A stretch of 7,744 nucleotides of DNA from Candidatus Methylarchaceae archaeon HK01M (lineage in GTDB: Archaea > Thermoproteota > Nitrososphaeria > Nitrososphaerales > JACAEJ01): contig JAKLZD010000128.1 of NCBI GenBank assembly GCA_024256245.1, positions 1 through 7,744 on the forward strand, in the 5' to 3' direction. The notes under the pieces are model-generated. The model was not told the DNA's origin. It saw nothing but the letters and a program-made list of their open reading frames with translations, and did not search any database. This document shows, piece by piece, positions 7,107-7,744 of the stretch (position 1 is its first letter; each line of letters starts with the position of its first letter). Made by a program: the position numbers and the translations under genes.

Positions 7107-7616
7107 CTGTTAAATATAAAGAAGGACAAAGGGGTCTACACTCTGATAACATACATCGCCAAGAAGGTCGATGTGAAGGTTGGTAGACTAGGTTTTATGG
7201 AATTTAGAAGGGGGCTATATGGTTATACAGGATCGGCTTTAGGTTATGGCACAAAAGGATTGATGGGAAGGATTCAGAGGCATTTGAAAAAAGACAAAAA
7301 GTGCTTCTGGCATATAGACTACCTTCTAAAGAGTGAATACTCATCGGTAAAGGCGGTGATATTTGCAGAAACGGAGAAGAGGTTTGAATGTAGGATCGTT
7401 GGAGAGACGATTAAGGCGATGGATGTTGTGCCCATGAGGAGATTTGGTTCTAGTGATTGCAATGAGGGATGTAAAAGCCATCTTTATTTCTTTATAGAAA
7501 ACGATTTTACTATGATAATAAACAACATCATTGATGTTTACCACCATTTAGGTCTGGTGCCTAATTTATGCACTTTAAACCGTAAGACGTTGTCTAATGA
7601 GATTTATGAATATTAA
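7107..7616 (+). CDS. DUF123 / GIY-YIG nuclease-like protein, non-canonical start
   Basis: This protein of about 169 residues belongs to the DUF123 group, archaeal single-domain proteins related to the GIY-YIG nuclease fold and sometimes fused to endonuclease III. Catalytic activity is not established for most. Conserved parts in order: KGVYTLITYI (the GIY strand), VGRLGFMEFRRGLYGYTGSA (YTG in place of YIG), the basic helix GRIQRHLKKDKK, FWHIDYLL, and the C-terminal FGSSDC and GCKSHLYFF, with family Cys residues. About 35 residues follow, beyond the usual domain end. GTG 7173 is the first usual start, but it would delete the GVYTL strand. The frame stays open back to TGA 7101-7103, and the only initiators near GGAGGT (7094-7099) are ATT 7104 or CTG 7107; CTG has the better spacing and is used here. 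An in-frame ATG at 7092 is cut off by that TGA. The 3' end overlaps the convergent acetyltransferase gene by 4 nt. Confidence 0.85.
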   Translation: MLNIKKDKGVYTLITYIAKKVDVKVGRLGFMEFRRGLYGYTGSALGYGTKGLMGRIQRHLKKDKKCFWHIDYLLKSEYSSVKAVIFAETEKRFECRIVGETIKAMDVVPMRRFGSSDCNEGCKSHLYFFIENDFTMIINNIIDVYHHLGLVPNLCTLNRKTLSNEIYEY

Positions 7617-7744
7617 AGAAGTCTCCCCATCATATATGCATCTTCTCCATCCCTATAGTACCATCTGATCTTGGAAACTATCTTGAAGTCCAACTTTTTA
7701 TAAAGTCCTATGGCAGACAAATTGGAAAGCCTCACTTCAAGAAA
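7613..7744 (-). CDS. rimI: RimI/Ard1-like protein N-terminal acetyltransferase, C-terminal part
   Basis: Only the last 43 codons are in the window; the 5' part lies beyond position 7744. The GNAT-fold C-terminus is clear: LEVRLSNLSAIGLYKKLDFK is the family's strand and helix near the acetyl-CoA site (compare the usual EVR.SN..AI.LY.KLGF), followed by YYRDGEDAYMM, which resembles the YYADGEDAYLM ending of the Sulfolobus Ard1-like enzyme that acetylates protein N-termini. Asp replaces the usual Gly of KLGF. The gene ends at TAA 7613-7615, overlapping the stop codon of the convergent DUF123 gene within the palindrome TTAA. No terminator-like T-run is seen after it. Subfamily is inferred from the short C-terminus alone. 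Confidence 0.85.
   Translation of the reverse strand, partial: FLEVRLSNLSAIGLYKKLDFKIVSKIRWYYRDGEDAYMMGRLL

Noticed and set aside
7341..7547. 68-codon minus-strand reading frame opposite the DUF123 gene.
   Set aside because: It lies wholly antisense to strongly conserved DUF123 motifs and shows no domain, promoter or Shine-Dalgarno of its own.

Overview
The window reads as a piece of an archaeal chromosome. The evidence is a group II chaperonin (thermosome), a geranylgeranyl-reductase-type flavoprotein of archaeal lipid synthesis, TATA-like elements at the expected distance upstream of starts, and Shine-Dalgarno sequences of the GAGGTGAT/GGAGGT type. The thermosome, the reductase length (about that of the Sulfolobus enzyme) and the Ard1-like acetyltransferase suggest a TACK/Thermoproteota-type lineage, possibly Bathyarchaeia-like. 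That placement is inference, because the window holds no rRNA or other strong phylogenetic marker.

Layout. Positions 1-599 hold no intact gene. The minus strand keeps one frame with long protein-like stretches broken by six stops, which looks like a decaying gene. A small plus-strand gene follows (609-947) for a 112-residue protein with a Lys/Arg/Ser-rich tail. It converges on the reductase gene, with a perfect 14-bp hairpin between them. Four minus-strand genes then run 6983 to 1033 in the order tldD, tldE (1-nt gap), thermosome (own promoter and strong SD) and reductase (own promoter). Divergent from tldD is a plus-strand DUF123/GIY-YIG-type gene whose conserved N-terminus extends upstream of any usual start codon. 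It overlaps by 4 nt, tail to tail, with the 3' end of a RimI/Ard1-like acetyltransferase gene cut by the window edge.

Function. The intact genes are mostly housekeeping: protein folding, TldD/TldE proteolysis or peptide processing, isoprenoid lipid saturation and protein N-terminal acetylation. Only tldD-tldE is a clear functional unit. I see no CRISPR array, insertion sequence, tRNA, rRNA, defence island or RiPP cassette. The oddities are the decayed locus at the left edge, the small basic-tailed protein, and start-codon use: four of the six genes whose 5' end is visible lack ATG, and one of these appears to need ATT or CTG.
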